Origin: JABDQZ01 sp050049775
GTDB lineage: Bacteria; Pseudomonadota; Gammaproteobacteria; Chromatiales; Chromatiaceae
Length of the DNA stretch: 64,000 nucleotides
NCBI GenBank assembly: GCA_050049775.1
Contig: JASFVP010000010.1
Coordinates: 7,370 to 71,369 of the forward strand
Reading direction: 5' to 3'
Positions within the stretch are counted from its first letter, which is position 1, and every line of letters begins with the position of its first letter. Below, one piece after another: positions 7,296 through 15,878 of this stretch. The translations under genes were made by a program, and so were the position numbers. Under the pieces are notes generated by a model. It ran no database searches. It was not told the DNA's origin and worked only from the letters and a program-made list of their open reading frames with translations.

Positions 7296-8648
7296 TTAAC
7301 AAACAGAGCGTAAAAACGCTTCCCTTTCCTTCTCATCAGCAATCTGATCAGCCAATTGCTGACACAGCTGATGCATGTCCGTGTACTGACTGGCGTATTT
7401 ATTCACCACCCGCCTAGCCAACGGGCCGACGAAAAATGCAAATTTACGTGACAGCTCCTCGAGTTGCTCCGCTGTCATGGTATCGGCAAGCGTCGAGTGT
7501 GCGGCCGTTGTTGTTGCTGTGTCGTGTGTGCTGTCCGCGCGGATGCAGCGCTTTGCCTTACTGAGAAATTGCTGTTTTTCCTGTGGATCGGCAATATGTT
7601 CGGCCAGCGAGCTGACCAGTGCTTCCGGCGTGGTGTTGGCCGTCGAGGAACGCCTCACCAGTACACTGGCCAGCGGGCCGACATAGGAAGCCAGGCCATG
7701 TTCCAGTTCCTTGAGCACATCCTGCGACCATTCGAAATGTGTCGGCGTCTCCGGCTTGATCAACGGCCGCTGGCTGACCACGGTTTCGGATAACTGCTCG
7801 ATAGCACTCTGCCCGCCATTGTCCGGGTCTGCAATCAGCCGATTGATCGCACTGGCAAAGTCATTGGCGGAAGCAAACCGCTTGCCGGCGTCACTGGCCA
7901 GCGCCTGACGCAGCAATTGTTGCAGTTCGATCGGAATAATTTCGCCTTCATGCTCGGCGAAAACCTTGTCGATGAATTGTTCGATCGACTGTGAATAGAG
8001 TTCCTGCGGATGCGGTTTACGCCGGGTCAGCAGCTCGAACAACACCATGCCGGTGCTGTAAATATCCGCCCGGGAATCGACCTGCTCGCCTCGTAGTCCT
8101 TCCGGACACATGTAACTCGGTGTGCCGACCATGTTGCCGGCCAGCGTCAGTTCGGATTGATCCAGCCGCGCCACACCGAAATCGGCGACCTTGACACTGC
8201 CGTCATCCAGCAAAATGATGTTGGCTGGCTTGATGTCACGATGGACCACGCCCTGGGCATGCGCTGAGGCCAGCGCCTTGAGCACCTCGGTCACAATCAG
8301 CGCCGCCTCGTTGCGGGAAAACTGATTGCCGCTGTCGAGAAAATATTTGAGTTCCTCGCCCTGGATATATTCCATGACGATAAAGTCACGCCCGCTGTCC
8401 TGGCCCAGGTCAAACACCGCCACGATGTTCGGGTGAAAACACTTTGCCGCGGCCTGCGCCTCACGGCGAAAACGCTGACGAAAAGAATCGCCTTCGGTGG
8501 TGTCGATCAGATGCGGATGCAGGATCTTGATCGCCACGGTGCGTTCAATGTCCGGGTCAAAACCCTGATACACCACGCCCATGGCGCCCTGCCCGAGAAT
8601 GGAACGCACCTCGTACTTACCGAGTTTTTTTGGCAGCTGCGTCGGCAT
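7296..8648 (-). CDS. Ser/Thr protein kinase with two C-terminal repeat modules
   Basis: This 450-residue soluble kinase has a complete Hanks-type domain (about 10-275): glycine loop GQGAMG (19-24), Lys41, Glu63, catalytic HRDIKPAN (136-143), DFG (156-158), and CPE in place of APE (181-183). The C-terminal part has two related modules, about 311-364 and 393-447, each with an (A/F)xYVGPLA/FFVGPLA core, a basic stretch, and ending in (P/D)xEKxxFL. The module resembles conserved tails seen on bacterial kinases and may be a dimerisation or substrate module; I do not know its function. The start lies 1 bp after the stop of the haem-binding HAMP receptor gene upstream, so the two are probably one signalling unit: a receptor without an output domain plus a soluble kinase. 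Confidence 0.88.
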   Translation of the reverse strand: MPTQLPKKLGKYEVRSILGQGAMGVVYQGFDPDIERTVAIKILHPHLIDTTEGDSFRQRFRREAQAAAKCFHPNIVAVFDLGQDSGRDFIVMEYIQGEELKYFLDSGNQFSRNEAALIVTEVLKALASAHAQGVVHRDIKPANIILLDDGSVKVADFGVARLDQSELTLAGNMVGTPSYMCPEGLRGEQVDSRADIYSTGMVLFELLTRRKPHPQELYSQSIEQFIDKVFAEHEGEIIPIELQQLLRQALASDAGKRFASANDFASAINRLIADPDNGGQSAIEQLSETVVSQRPLIKPETPTHFEWSQDVLKELEHGLASYVGPLASVLVRRSSTANTTPEALVSSLAEHIADPQEKQQFLSKAKRCIRADSTHDTATTTAAHSTLADTMTAEQLEELSRKFAFFVGPLARRVVNKYASQYTDMHQLCQQLADQIADEKEREAFLRSVC

Positions 8649-8649
8649 C

Positions 8650-9522
8650 TCAGTCGTTCAACATACCTAGCGCGCTGGCCAGGCTGCGTTGCATGCGATT
8701 GAACGAGCGCGCCAGCGAGGAGATTTCATCCTTGCCACAGGTATCGAGCTCGGGCAGATCCAGTGTGCCCATGCTGACTTCGTCGGCATGTTTGGCGATT
8801 CGCGCGACCGGGCTAATGACAAAATAGTGCAGCAGCAGGTTCATGATCACACCGATCAACACAAACACCGCGATCAGGGTCAGCATAAAGATATAAAATT
8901 CATTTTCCGCGCGCTTTAACGGCAGCGATTGCGGCACCGATACGATCTGCGCACCAATGATCTCGTTATGTTTCCAGCCAAAACCGTTGGACGAACCGTA
9001 ACGTTCAATCAGTTCAGGCGGTGCATTGGCCGGCGTATCATGACAGGCCAGGCAGGCGGCATTGCTGATCTTGATCGGCCGACTCAGATAAAGCGACAAA
9101 CCGGTCGCTGTATCCCGATCACCGATGAGCTCCACTTCGTTTTCGTGACCACGAAACCATTCAATGATGTCGACTTCCCAGTCGGTGGCGCGGTTGGACG
9201 GATTGGTCGGGTTCAGGGCCGCTTCCTTGTAACTGTAATCCGGATGTTTTGTCTGCAGGTTCTTGACGTACTGTGCCGCGGCATACGCCGGCACCGTCTG
9301 CGACAGAAAACCATCTTCGGTTTTCTTCTCCAGCAGTGGCCGGATTTCGTTAATGGTGTAATTACGCACCGCCAGCGCGCTCTCCATCATGACCGCTGCT
9401 TTTTCGATCACTTCTTCGCGTGCATGACGGTTGAACAGTTCAAAAGCGACAAAGCCGGCTATTGTCAGACCGCAGATACCGGTTAGAATCAAAATCAGAT
9501 TAAATTTCAGTCGTAAGCTCAT
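8650..9522 (-). CDS. Haem-binding DUF3365-type receptor with HAMP domain
   Basis: This 290-residue membrane receptor has TM1 (about 8-30), a periplasmic domain of the DUF3365/Tll0287-like class with a c-type haem motif CLACH at 157-161, TM2 (about 209-234) and a HAMP domain (about 235-287), then it stops. There is no kinase, cyclase or methyl-accepting module, so any output must come from a partner; the Ser/Thr kinase gene begins 1 bp downstream. Periplasmic haem suggests redox, NO or O2 sensing, as for other haem-PAS-like receptors, but the ligand is inference. A membrane-protein gene starts divergently 9 bp away. Confidence 0.85.
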   Translation of the reverse strand: MSLRLKFNLILILTGICGLTIAGFVAFELFNRHAREEVIEKAAVMMESALAVRNYTINEIRPLLEKKTEDGFLSQTVPAYAAAQYVKNLQTKHPDYSYKEAALNPTNPSNRATDWEVDIIEWFRGHENEVELIGDRDTATGLSLYLSRPIKISNAACLACHDTPANAPPELIERYGSSNGFGWKHNEIIGAQIVSVPQSLPLKRAENEFYIFMLTLIAVFVLIGVIMNLLLHYFVISPVARIAKHADEVSMGTLDLPELDTCGKDEISSLARSFNRMQRSLASALGMLND

Positions 9523-9531
9523 TTTTATTGT

Positions 9532-10005
9532 ATGTCCCGTTCAAGTAAGTCATTACCGCTGTCTTTGTTTGCACGCATTATCGGCAGCAGTCTGACAACT
9601 TTGATTGTGCTGGCCGTACTGTTTTTTGTGTTTACCTATTTCCGTATTATGCAGATCGACCGCGACCTGTATCTTGACTGCCAGTCCGTCAGCGCCGAAA
9701 GCATGCAGCTTTGCGCCGACAATGTCACCCTCGATTTTTTACGCGACAGCCAGTGGGTCGCACTGCAATTCAGCACCTACACGCTGGTTGCTGCGTTGAT
9801 CTTTTTTCTGTTTGTACGCAAACAAGCAAGCTCCGCATTGTGGCAGTCCGGCATCGCCGGCGTACTGAGCAGCAGCCTGCTGTTACTGGTGATCGAACCG
9901 GGTCGACTGCTGGCTTTGACAGCAATTTGCGGCGCCTTGCTCGGCGGTCTGCTGGCGCAACGAAAAAAGCCTGGCAAGGCCGTTTCCAGCAGCGAATCTG
10001 CATGA
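9532..10005 (+). CDS. Small membrane protein of unknown function
   Basis: This 157-residue protein has about three to four predicted membrane helices (about 10-38, 76-95, 101-121 and 123-143) and a short loop with two Cys (DLYLDCQ and MQLCADN, about 49 and 61), probably periplasmic. The tail is basic and Ser-rich. I recognise no family. It starts 9 bp from the divergent haem receptor start, so the two share a promoter region, and it precedes the flp pilin by 132 bp in the same direction. A role in the pilus locus or with the receptor is possible but not shown. Confidence 0.65.
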   Translation: MSRSSKSLPLSLFARIIGSSLTTLIVLAVLFFVFTYFRIMQIDRDLYLDCQSVSAESMQLCADNVTLDFLRDSQWVALQFSTYTLVAALIFFLFVRKQASSALWQSGIAGVLSSSLLLLVIEPGRLLALTAICGALLGGLLAQRKKPGKAVSSSESA

Positions 10006-10137
10006 CAACCGCATTTGCTGTGCTATGATCCGATTTAGAGTAAAACAGCTCAAATTCAACAAAGATCACATTATCCTGATAAAAAATAGTATAACCACGA
10101 AAAATAATAAAACTGAATCAACCAGAGAAATGAGGCT

Positions 10138-10389
10138 ATGAAGATTATGAAACGCTTGTACAAACAACTCGGCCAGGGCATGACGGAATACATCATTATT
10201 GTCGCCCTGATCGCTATCGCCGCAATCGCCATCTATGGTTTCTTCGGCGACACTATCCGTGGCCAGATGGGCGCCATGACCCAGGAACTGGCCGGCGACA
10301 GCGCAGACCGCAAAGCAATCGAAGCAGCATCAACAGCGGCCGGCACTGAGGGTGGGACAGCCAAGACCCTGAAGAACTATACCGACTAA
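10138..10389 (+). CDS. Flp-type (type IVb) pilin
   Basis: This 83-residue prepilin has a short basic leader (MKIMKRLYKQLG) and the Flp signature QGMTEYIIIVALIAIAA, with Glu at +5 and Tyr next to it after the predicted cleavage at Gly. The rest is a small soluble part rich in Ala, Gly and Asp. It would be the main pilus subunit, cleaved by a TadV-type peptidase that is not encoded in this window. An ATG at 10147 is an alternative start. It is the first gene of the tad locus, and a 132-bp AT-rich leader region precedes it. Confidence 0.9.
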   Translation: MKIMKRLYKQLGQGMTEYIIIVALIAIAAIAIYGFFGDTIRGQMGAMTQELAGDSADRKAIEAASTAAGTEGGTAKTLKNYTD

Positions 10390-10407
10390 TACACACCGGT
10401 ATCCACC

Positions 10408-12225
10408 GTGCCGGTGCCTGATGCCAGCAACTTGCCTGGCAGGTTAGCAGTTCCACATCGAAATAGCCTGGTCCCGATCAAACAACGGGGCCAGGCTATT
10501 TTGCTGATTCTGCTGGTCACGGTCATTGCCGTGTTGATCGGATTGTCTCTGGTCAACACCGGCATTCTCACCAGCGAGAAAATGCAGCTGCAAAACGCAG
10601 CGGACGCGACCGCCTATAGTATTTCCACGATCGAGGCGCGCGACCTCAACTTCACCGCCTATACCAATCGCGCCATGGTCGCCAACGAAGTCGCCATGGC
10701 GCAGATGGTCGGTCTTATGTCCTGGGCGGCCATGGCGAAATCCACACCCAAGTTTCTCGACCTGTACTTTTCGCCCCTGTATGCAGTACCGATCCTCGGA
10801 ACAATCATCAAGGCCGTCATCCAGGGCCTCAATGCGGTCTTCACCTTTGTCGAAGGTTCACTGGTAAAACCCTTCACCAAGGTTGGCAGCAAATTTGTGC
10901 CCTACTTCAACCGCGTCTACAGCACCTCACAGCGGTTCATGCATCTGGCGACCCTGTATTTCTCGGGCATGACGCTGTTTGACATGATTGACGCCAACGC
11001 CGATGACGCCAACCTGTCACTGTATGGCTACCTGATGCTGGCCAGACACCTGAATACTTATTATGGTGATCTCGACATACTCAAGAAATACGACTCTTTC
11101 GTTACCTCGTACCGGCAGGACGATTACTGGAACAAAGCGGCGAATTTCAACATCCCTCATCTGATTTCCGAAAAACCGAAAAGCGATGCGCAAAAGAAAG
11201 GCATGGAGCGCCTGGCGGCATTGATCAATGCTTCACGCGACCCGTTCAGCACCAATCGCGACTGCAGCCAACATCCCGTCTTCAGCTTTATCTGTAACGA
11301 CGACGGCACCGGCGGCTGGACGGTGCCGCTGTTTCCGCGCATCCATTTCAGCATCAACATCAGGGACCCGATCTTCGGCTTCTGCATCACCTGCGTAAGC
11401 GTGGATTTCACCGTCGGCCTGGAACGCCATGGTGGATCGGATCTGCGCTATACGAAAAAATCTGGCGAGCAACACTATATCTGGACCGCCGGTGATGCCA
11501 CCGGTATTGCGGTCAATCTCGATATCGACGTCATCTTGTTTGAGATTGACCTCGGCATCCCGGACCTGCATGCCGACTTGCCGTTTGGACTTGGTGGCGC
11601 GCAGGCAGGTACCACTACCGATCAGGCGACGCTGGCCAAACGCACCATGATTTACCACGGCATCGGCGGTAAAACTGAAGACCACATGTACGGCCAGGCG
11701 CCCGGCATCCTGCCGATTTCCTGGGTATTTCCCGGCCCGGTGCCCGCACCCGGTGTGGCGCTCAGTGCACAACAGAACAATATCAATACCAGCTATCATG
11801 GCTTGCCGCGTTACAACGACACCAAAACCGGACCCGACCCGATCAAGATCGACAGCAATCTGAAGTTCGGCTTTGAAGCGCCCTATTTGCTGATTGGTCT
11901 GGTCAAAGACATCGGCGACGTCAAGCAAAGCCCGAGCACCGGCCGCTTCGCCCTCGACCCGAATACCGCCAATGATGTGATTGCGGTAATCGGTAAATCC
12001 GAAGTCTATTTCAGCCGCCCCAATGATCTGGGCTATTTTGCACGCAGCGACGGCAAGACAGAACTGGCCAACGGCTTTAACCCGTATTGGGATGCGCGGC
12101 TGGTCGACACCAGCTACCTGGACCGAACCTCGGCGCTGGCCGTGCAACAGCTGCAACCTTGGTTGCCCCAGAATATCACGCTAGTATTAACCCAGTTGCA
12201 AAACCTGCTGAGCTTCCTGCCATGA
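10408..12225 (+). CDS. Large TadG-like pilus-assembly protein
   Basis: The protein is about 605 residues. After a short N-terminal extension it has KQRGQAILLILLVTVIAVL, one membrane helix, and then the TadE/G-like phrase SEKMQLQNAADATAYS. The remaining part is long, with no further membrane segment after about residue 170, and should lie in the periplasm. It has several Cys around residues 280-340 (RDCSQHPVFSFICN, GFCITC). The GTG start at 10408 is uncertain, because the helix only begins near residue 27; later GTG codons are possible. The stop overlaps the next ATG (ATGA). Its function in Tad systems is thought to be a minor pilin-like or envelope component. Confidence 0.75.
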   Translation: MPVPDASNLPGRLAVPHRNSLVPIKQRGQAILLILLVTVIAVLIGLSLVNTGILTSEKMQLQNAADATAYSISTIEARDLNFTAYTNRAMVANEVAMAQMVGLMSWAAMAKSTPKFLDLYFSPLYAVPILGTIIKAVIQGLNAVFTFVEGSLVKPFTKVGSKFVPYFNRVYSTSQRFMHLATLYFSGMTLFDMIDANADDANLSLYGYLMLARHLNTYYGDLDILKKYDSFVTSYRQDDYWNKAANFNIPHLISEKPKSDAQKKGMERLAALINASRDPFSTNRDCSQHPVFSFICNDDGTGGWTVPLFPRIHFSINIRDPIFGFCITCVSVDFTVGLERHGGSDLRYTKKSGEQHYIWTAGDATGIAVNLDIDVILFEIDLGIPDLHADLPFGLGGAQAGTTTDQATLAKRTMIYHGIGGKTEDHMYGQAPGILPISWVFPGPVPAPGVALSAQQNNINTSYHGLPRYNDTKTGPDPIKIDSNLKFGFEAPYLLIGLVKDIGDVKQSPSTGRFALDPNTANDVIAVIGKSEVYFSRPNDLGYFARSDGKTELANGFNPYWDARLVDTSYLDRTSALAVQQLQPWLPQNITLVLTQLQNLLSFLP

Positions 12226-13187
12226 TCCAACACAGCCGCGCCCGACAGACCGGCCAGTCGATGACGGAATTCGTCATCGGCGCCGCTTTTGTCATGGTGC
12301 CGTTGTTCATTATCGTGCCAACGGTCGGTAAATTCGTCGATATGAAACTAGCCACGGTACAATCGGCGCGCTATGTCACCTGGGAGTACAGCGCCAATTA
12401 CGTTGACCTGAAAGACCAGCCGGCCGGCTTTTCGGAATTCAGCGCCGCCCAACTGCCGAAAAAAAGCCTGACGCAGGTCAACAACGAAGCACAGCGGCGT
12501 TTTTATTCCGACACCAGCCTGCCCCTGTCCAGCACCACCGACAAAAACGGCTATGATGTGTCCGCTGCCAATCCGCTGTGGACCTACCATAACGGTCTCA
12601 AGATGTACGACAGCAGCAGCCTCACCAGCAGCGGCTCCGACGCCACGCCGGACAAACTGCATGTGCTCAGCGGTCTCATCGGTGTGGTCGGCACCGCGCT
12701 CAATTTTATTGCCAGCGCCTATAACGCACTAGGCATCAACGCCGGTTTTGACGCCATCAACCCGGATGGCAATATTTCCATCGACGGCAAGTACTCAACC
12801 AAAATCACCATGCCGGTGGTCGAGGCGCCAAGCTATGCCGCGCTGAAAGAAAGCAATCGCAAGCCGTTATTCGGCCAAACTCTGAATCTCAACATGCACG
12901 CCAAATCCGGGCTGCTGACCGAAACCTGGGGCGCCGGCGGCAAAGCGCACACCGTCTACCAGGCTGGCGGCCTGATCCCGACCTTGCTGATCCATGAAGC
13001 CTTTAACGTGATCCCGCTACAAACGATTGCCAGCACCGTATTACTGTCACCGGAACTGGATAACAGCAGCCTCAAATTCGGTTACCCGACCAATGATCCG
13101 GAAGTCATGGACATGGTGCCCAAGGGTGCCATTGAAGGCGAGAATCGCGACGATGTCAGTTGTCCGGGAGGTTATTGTGAAAACTAG
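12222..13187 (+). CDS. TadE-like pseudopilin with long periplasmic domain
   Basis: This 321-residue protein starts at an ATGA overlap with the upstream gene. The N-terminus RQTGQSMTEFVIGAAFVMV has the prepilin-type G-QSMTEF cleavage signature and one helix, followed by a periplasmic domain with QSARYVTWEYSANY, as in TadE-like proteins where incoming tyrosines follow the helix. There is no recognised domain in the C-terminal 200 residues, which end SCPGGYCEN (two Cys). It probably acts as a minor subunit or membrane anchor of the pilus. The stop lies inside the next gene by 11 bp. Confidence 0.72.
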   Translation: MIQHSRARQTGQSMTEFVIGAAFVMVPLFIIVPTVGKFVDMKLATVQSARYVTWEYSANYVDLKDQPAGFSEFSAAQLPKKSLTQVNNEAQRRFYSDTSLPLSSTTDKNGYDVSAANPLWTYHNGLKMYDSSSLTSSGSDATPDKLHVLSGLIGVVGTALNFIASAYNALGINAGFDAINPDGNISIDGKYSTKITMPVVEAPSYAALKESNRKPLFGQTLNLNMHAKSGLLTETWGAGGKAHTVYQAGGLIPTLLIHEAFNVIPLQTIASTVLLSPELDNSSLKFGYPTNDPEVMDMVPKGAIEGENRDDVSCPGGYCEN

Positions 13188-13857
13188 CTGGCTAGCTGCT
13201 TTGCTGATGCTGCTGTCAGCCGTGTTGCCGGCAGCGGATTTCCCGCCACCACCGGATGCGGAAGTGTCTTCGGTCGCAGCTTCAACCAGTTCGCTGGGTC
13301 TGCAACTGAACATCCGCAAATTCACTTCCGGCCGTTCGATGGAACAAACACTCGAGTTTTATCGCGCGTTTTGGCAGGATGAAGCGGCCGAGACCGAAAT
13401 GCCGCCGTGGCGCATGATCGGTTCACGCCAGGGCGACGAATATTTCAACGTGCAGGTGCAAAGCAAGGCCGATGGCGGCTCCTGGGGTTATCTCAGCATC
13501 AGCGACCTGCCGAAAAAACTCGACGAAAAAACCTACCGCATGCCCACCGGCCAGGGCTTCCCGATGATGTCCGGCAGTCGCGTCATGGATGACCAGCACA
13601 GCAAGGACCCCGGCAAGGATGGCCGCACCCTGGTCATCGAAAACAGGTTCTCGGCGCAGTCTAACCGTAATTTTTATGTCAATCACTACCAGAACCAGGG
13701 CTGGGAGATTGTCATGGACCAGCAGGTCGCGCCGAGAAACAAAGGCTATGCTTTATTTGTGCGCAAAGGCCCCAAGACCGTCGGACTGACCATCGCCCAT
13801 GAAGATGGCAAAACCGCCATCGTCGCCAATGAAGTCAAACGAGGACTGTTACGATGA
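13177..13857 (+). CDS. Exported protein of the tad locus, unknown function
   Basis: The start is GTG at 13177, chosen because a near-perfect GGGAGG stands 5 nt upstream and a signal peptide follows at once (VKTSWLAALLMLLSAVLPAA). The 226-residue product has no further membrane helix. It carries repeated short motifs around aromatic residues (LEFYRAFWQDEA, NFYVNHYQNQGWEIV) that suggest two copies of a small alpha-beta fold. I recognise no named family. Overlaps at both ends (11 bp and ATGA) tie it to the pilus operon. Confidence 0.7.
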   Translation: MKTSWLAALLMLLSAVLPAADFPPPPDAEVSSVAASTSSLGLQLNIRKFTSGRSMEQTLEFYRAFWQDEAAETEMPPWRMIGSRQGDEYFNVQVQSKADGGSWGYLSISDLPKKLDEKTYRMPTGQGFPMMSGSRVMDDQHSKDPGKDGRTLVIENRFSAQSNRNFYVNHYQNQGWEIVMDQQVAPRNKGYALFVRKGPKTVGLTIAHEDGKTAIVANEVKRGLLR

Positions 13858-14255
13858 AACAAAAACAACGCGGACAGTCGATGGTGGAATACGTTGTGAT
13901 CCTGTCGGCTTTGACAGCGGCATTGTTAATGCCAGGCCTGGGTTCGGTCGGCACTTCACAAAGTGACGCCAATTCCCTGCTCAAGGCGGTCGCCGACAAA
14001 CACCGTGGTCATGGCTACGCGTTGTCGTTGTCGGAAATACCCGAGACCGCCGACCTGGCGGAACTGGCCGCCTATTACGAATCGCTGGGGAAATATCCGG
14101 AGCTGTCGCCACAAATAAAAACCGGTGCGCAGAAACTCGGCGAGTTTTCCAACCAGCTGACGAATCTGGGCAACCTGCTGAGCAGTTTTAATCCGGGTAA
14201 TATACAGATACCGCCGCAGTTGCCGAGTAATCCGTCGCTGCCGTCTTTTCCATGA
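13854..14255 (+). CDS. Minor pilin-like protein
   Basis: This 133-residue protein has a leader MKQKQRG then QSMVEYVVILSALTAALL, a prepilin-type cleavage and Glu/Tyr signature close to Flp. The tail is Ser/Pro/Asn-rich (IPPQLPSNPSLPSFP). It overlaps the upstream gene by ATGA and ends 75 bp before cpaB. It could be a second pilin or a minor subunit; the longer C-terminal domain sets it apart from flp. Confidence 0.72.
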   Translation: MKQKQRGQSMVEYVVILSALTAALLMPGLGSVGTSQSDANSLLKAVADKHRGHGYALSLSEIPETADLAELAAYYESLGKYPELSPQIKTGAQKLGEFSNQLTNLGNLLSSFNPGNIQIPPQLPSNPSLPSFP

Positions 14256-14330
14256 GTACCGCATCATTCATAATGTAAAAGCGCTGATACAGAAACAAGA
14301 AAAAATCAGCTGACACTTTAAGGGGGTCAT

Positions 14331-15863
14331 GTGTCCAGTAAAAAAACCGTATCGCTATTGGTGATAGCGTTGGGCCTTGGTGTGGCCGGCGCCGGACTTT
14401 CCATGCTTTATCTGAAAGCCAGGGAAGCCGACCTGATTGAAGCACTCAAACCCAAAAGCCAGCCCATCGAAGTGGTAGTCGCCGCACGCGATCTCGTCAA
14501 AGGCGACAAGCTGGACACCTCCACACTGTCGGTGCGCAGCATCCCGAGCGACTTCGTCGATCCCAATGCGATCAAGCCGGACCAGTTTGAAAACATCCAG
14601 GGCGAAGTGCTGACCCAGAACCTGGCCGCCGGCAAACCGTTGCTGCGCAGTTTCATCGGCCGTGAATTCCCGCTGGACTTTTCCGACACCATTCCGCTAA
14701 AGCGGCGTGCCATGACCATCCAGATCGATGAAACCAATTCGATATCCGGCCTGATCCGCCCCGGCAACCGTATCGATATTTTCGTTAACCTGCCGCCGAC
14801 TGCTGGTGGCAGCAATCCCGCCAAGACCAATGAAGTCATGCCGGTGCTGGAGAACATTGAAGTTCTGGCCACCGGCCGTGACGCGGCGCGCGATTACGAA
14901 GAGAAGGTTCGCCTCATGCGCGTCGGCTATGGCGCCAAGCCGGACATGAACTACACCACGCTGACGCTGAACGTCACGGCACGTGAAGCCGCGCTGCTGA
15001 CCATCGCCAAGGACAAGGGCGACCTGCTGGCATTGCTGCGCAACCGCAAGGACAACGGCGGTTCCGGTTTTACCACGGTTTCCACCGACACCATCAAGAG
15101 CAATGCCAGCAAGCTGGCCGCCTCGGCTGCGGCACGTGCCAGCGCCAGTGCCCTGGGCGGCTCTTTGAAAACCGATGCCGATGGGAACATCGTCACCGAC
15201 AGCGGCGTTGTGTTGAAAGGCGCCAAGCTGCGTGAAGACGGCAAAATCGAACTGGCCGACGGCACCGTGGTTGATCCCGACGATGTCGTCATCGCCGCCG
15301 ATGGTACGGTCATGAAAAAGGACGGTACCGTGCTCAGCGGTGTGACCGCCGCCAAGACACTCGGCAAGCTGACCACCGACGAAAACGGCAATATCGTTAC
15401 CGCCAACGGTGCGGTCATCGCCGGCGCCAAACTCAACGAAGATGGCAAGCTGGTGCTGCCGGACGGTACCGTGGTCGATCCCAACGATGTCATCATCAAT
15501 GCCGACGGCACCATCTCTACCAAGGACGGCAAGGTCATCGATGGCCTCAAGAGCGGCACGGTTGCCGGCAAGCTGAAAACCGATGCCAACGGCAACATCG
15601 TCACTGAAACCGGCGCAACCATCAAAGGTGCCACCTTGCGATCGGATGGCAAACTGCAACTGGCCGATGGCCGCATCGTTGATCCCAAGGACGTCATCAT
15701 CAATGCCGACGGCAGCGTGACCGACAAGGACGGTAACCCCATCGAAGGACTGGTCGCCGAAAACGTCACCATCCCGGGCGCTGGTTACGAAGTCGACTAC
15801 ATCGTCGGCGGCGTCAGCCAGGACAGTGTCGCCACCGTCAACAAAGTCCCTGTGACTGAATAA
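14331..15863 (+). CDS. cpaB: CpaB/RcpC-like pilus protein with 68-residue repeat tail
   Basis: This 510-residue protein has a GTG start with a GGGGG Shine-Dalgarno 4 nt upstream. One N-terminal membrane helix (about 6-28) is followed by the SAF domain (IEVVVAARDLVKGDKL, about 46-108) and the RcpC/CpaB body (about 120-240), which stabilises the secretin in the periplasm. An Ala/Ser-rich linker (about 255-277) leads to three tandem 68-residue units starting at 279, 347 and 415, each with GNIVT, DGK, DGT/RxVDP and DVxIxADG motifs. Ordinary CpaB is around 250-320 residues, so the tail is an addition. The extreme C-terminus returns to a GYEVDYIVGG phrase. It is first of the cpaB-cpaC-cpaF-tadB-tadC block. 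Confidence 0.88.
   Translation: MSSKKTVSLLVIALGLGVAGAGLSMLYLKAREADLIEALKPKSQPIEVVVAARDLVKGDKLDTSTLSVRSIPSDFVDPNAIKPDQFENIQGEVLTQNLAAGKPLLRSFIGREFPLDFSDTIPLKRRAMTIQIDETNSISGLIRPGNRIDIFVNLPPTAGGSNPAKTNEVMPVLENIEVLATGRDAARDYEEKVRLMRVGYGAKPDMNYTTLTLNVTAREAALLTIAKDKGDLLALLRNRKDNGGSGFTTVSTDTIKSNASKLAASAAARASASALGGSLKTDADGNIVTDSGVVLKGAKLREDGKIELADGTVVDPDDVVIAADGTVMKKDGTVLSGVTAAKTLGKLTTDENGNIVTANGAVIAGAKLNEDGKLVLPDGTVVDPNDVIINADGTISTKDGKVIDGLKSGTVAGKLKTDANGNIVTETGATIKGATLRSDGKLQLADGRIVDPKDVIINADGSVTDKDGNPIEGLVAENVTIPGAGYEVDYIVGGVSQDSVATVNKVPVTE
15165..15749 (+). repeat. Three tandem 204-bp coding repeats in cpaB
   Basis: Three coding units with a 204-bp pitch (68 codons) begin near 15165, 15369 and 15573, and the last ends near 15749. 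Each encodes L(K/T)TDxxGNIVT, a KGA/AGA turn, DGK, (A/P)DGT/R(V/I)VDP and DV(V/I)I. The motifs GNIVT, DGK, VDP and ADG recur at constant positions, so the repeats arose by tandem duplication with later drift. Confidence 0.85.
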
Positions 15864-15878
15864 CAAGAGAAGATTGCC

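Noticed and set aside
14697..15866. 389-residue frame on the minus strand over cpaB
   Set aside because: It mirrors the DG/TD repeats of the CpaB tail as Val/Asp/Gly-rich sequence and has no start signal; an antisense shadow of a repeated gene.
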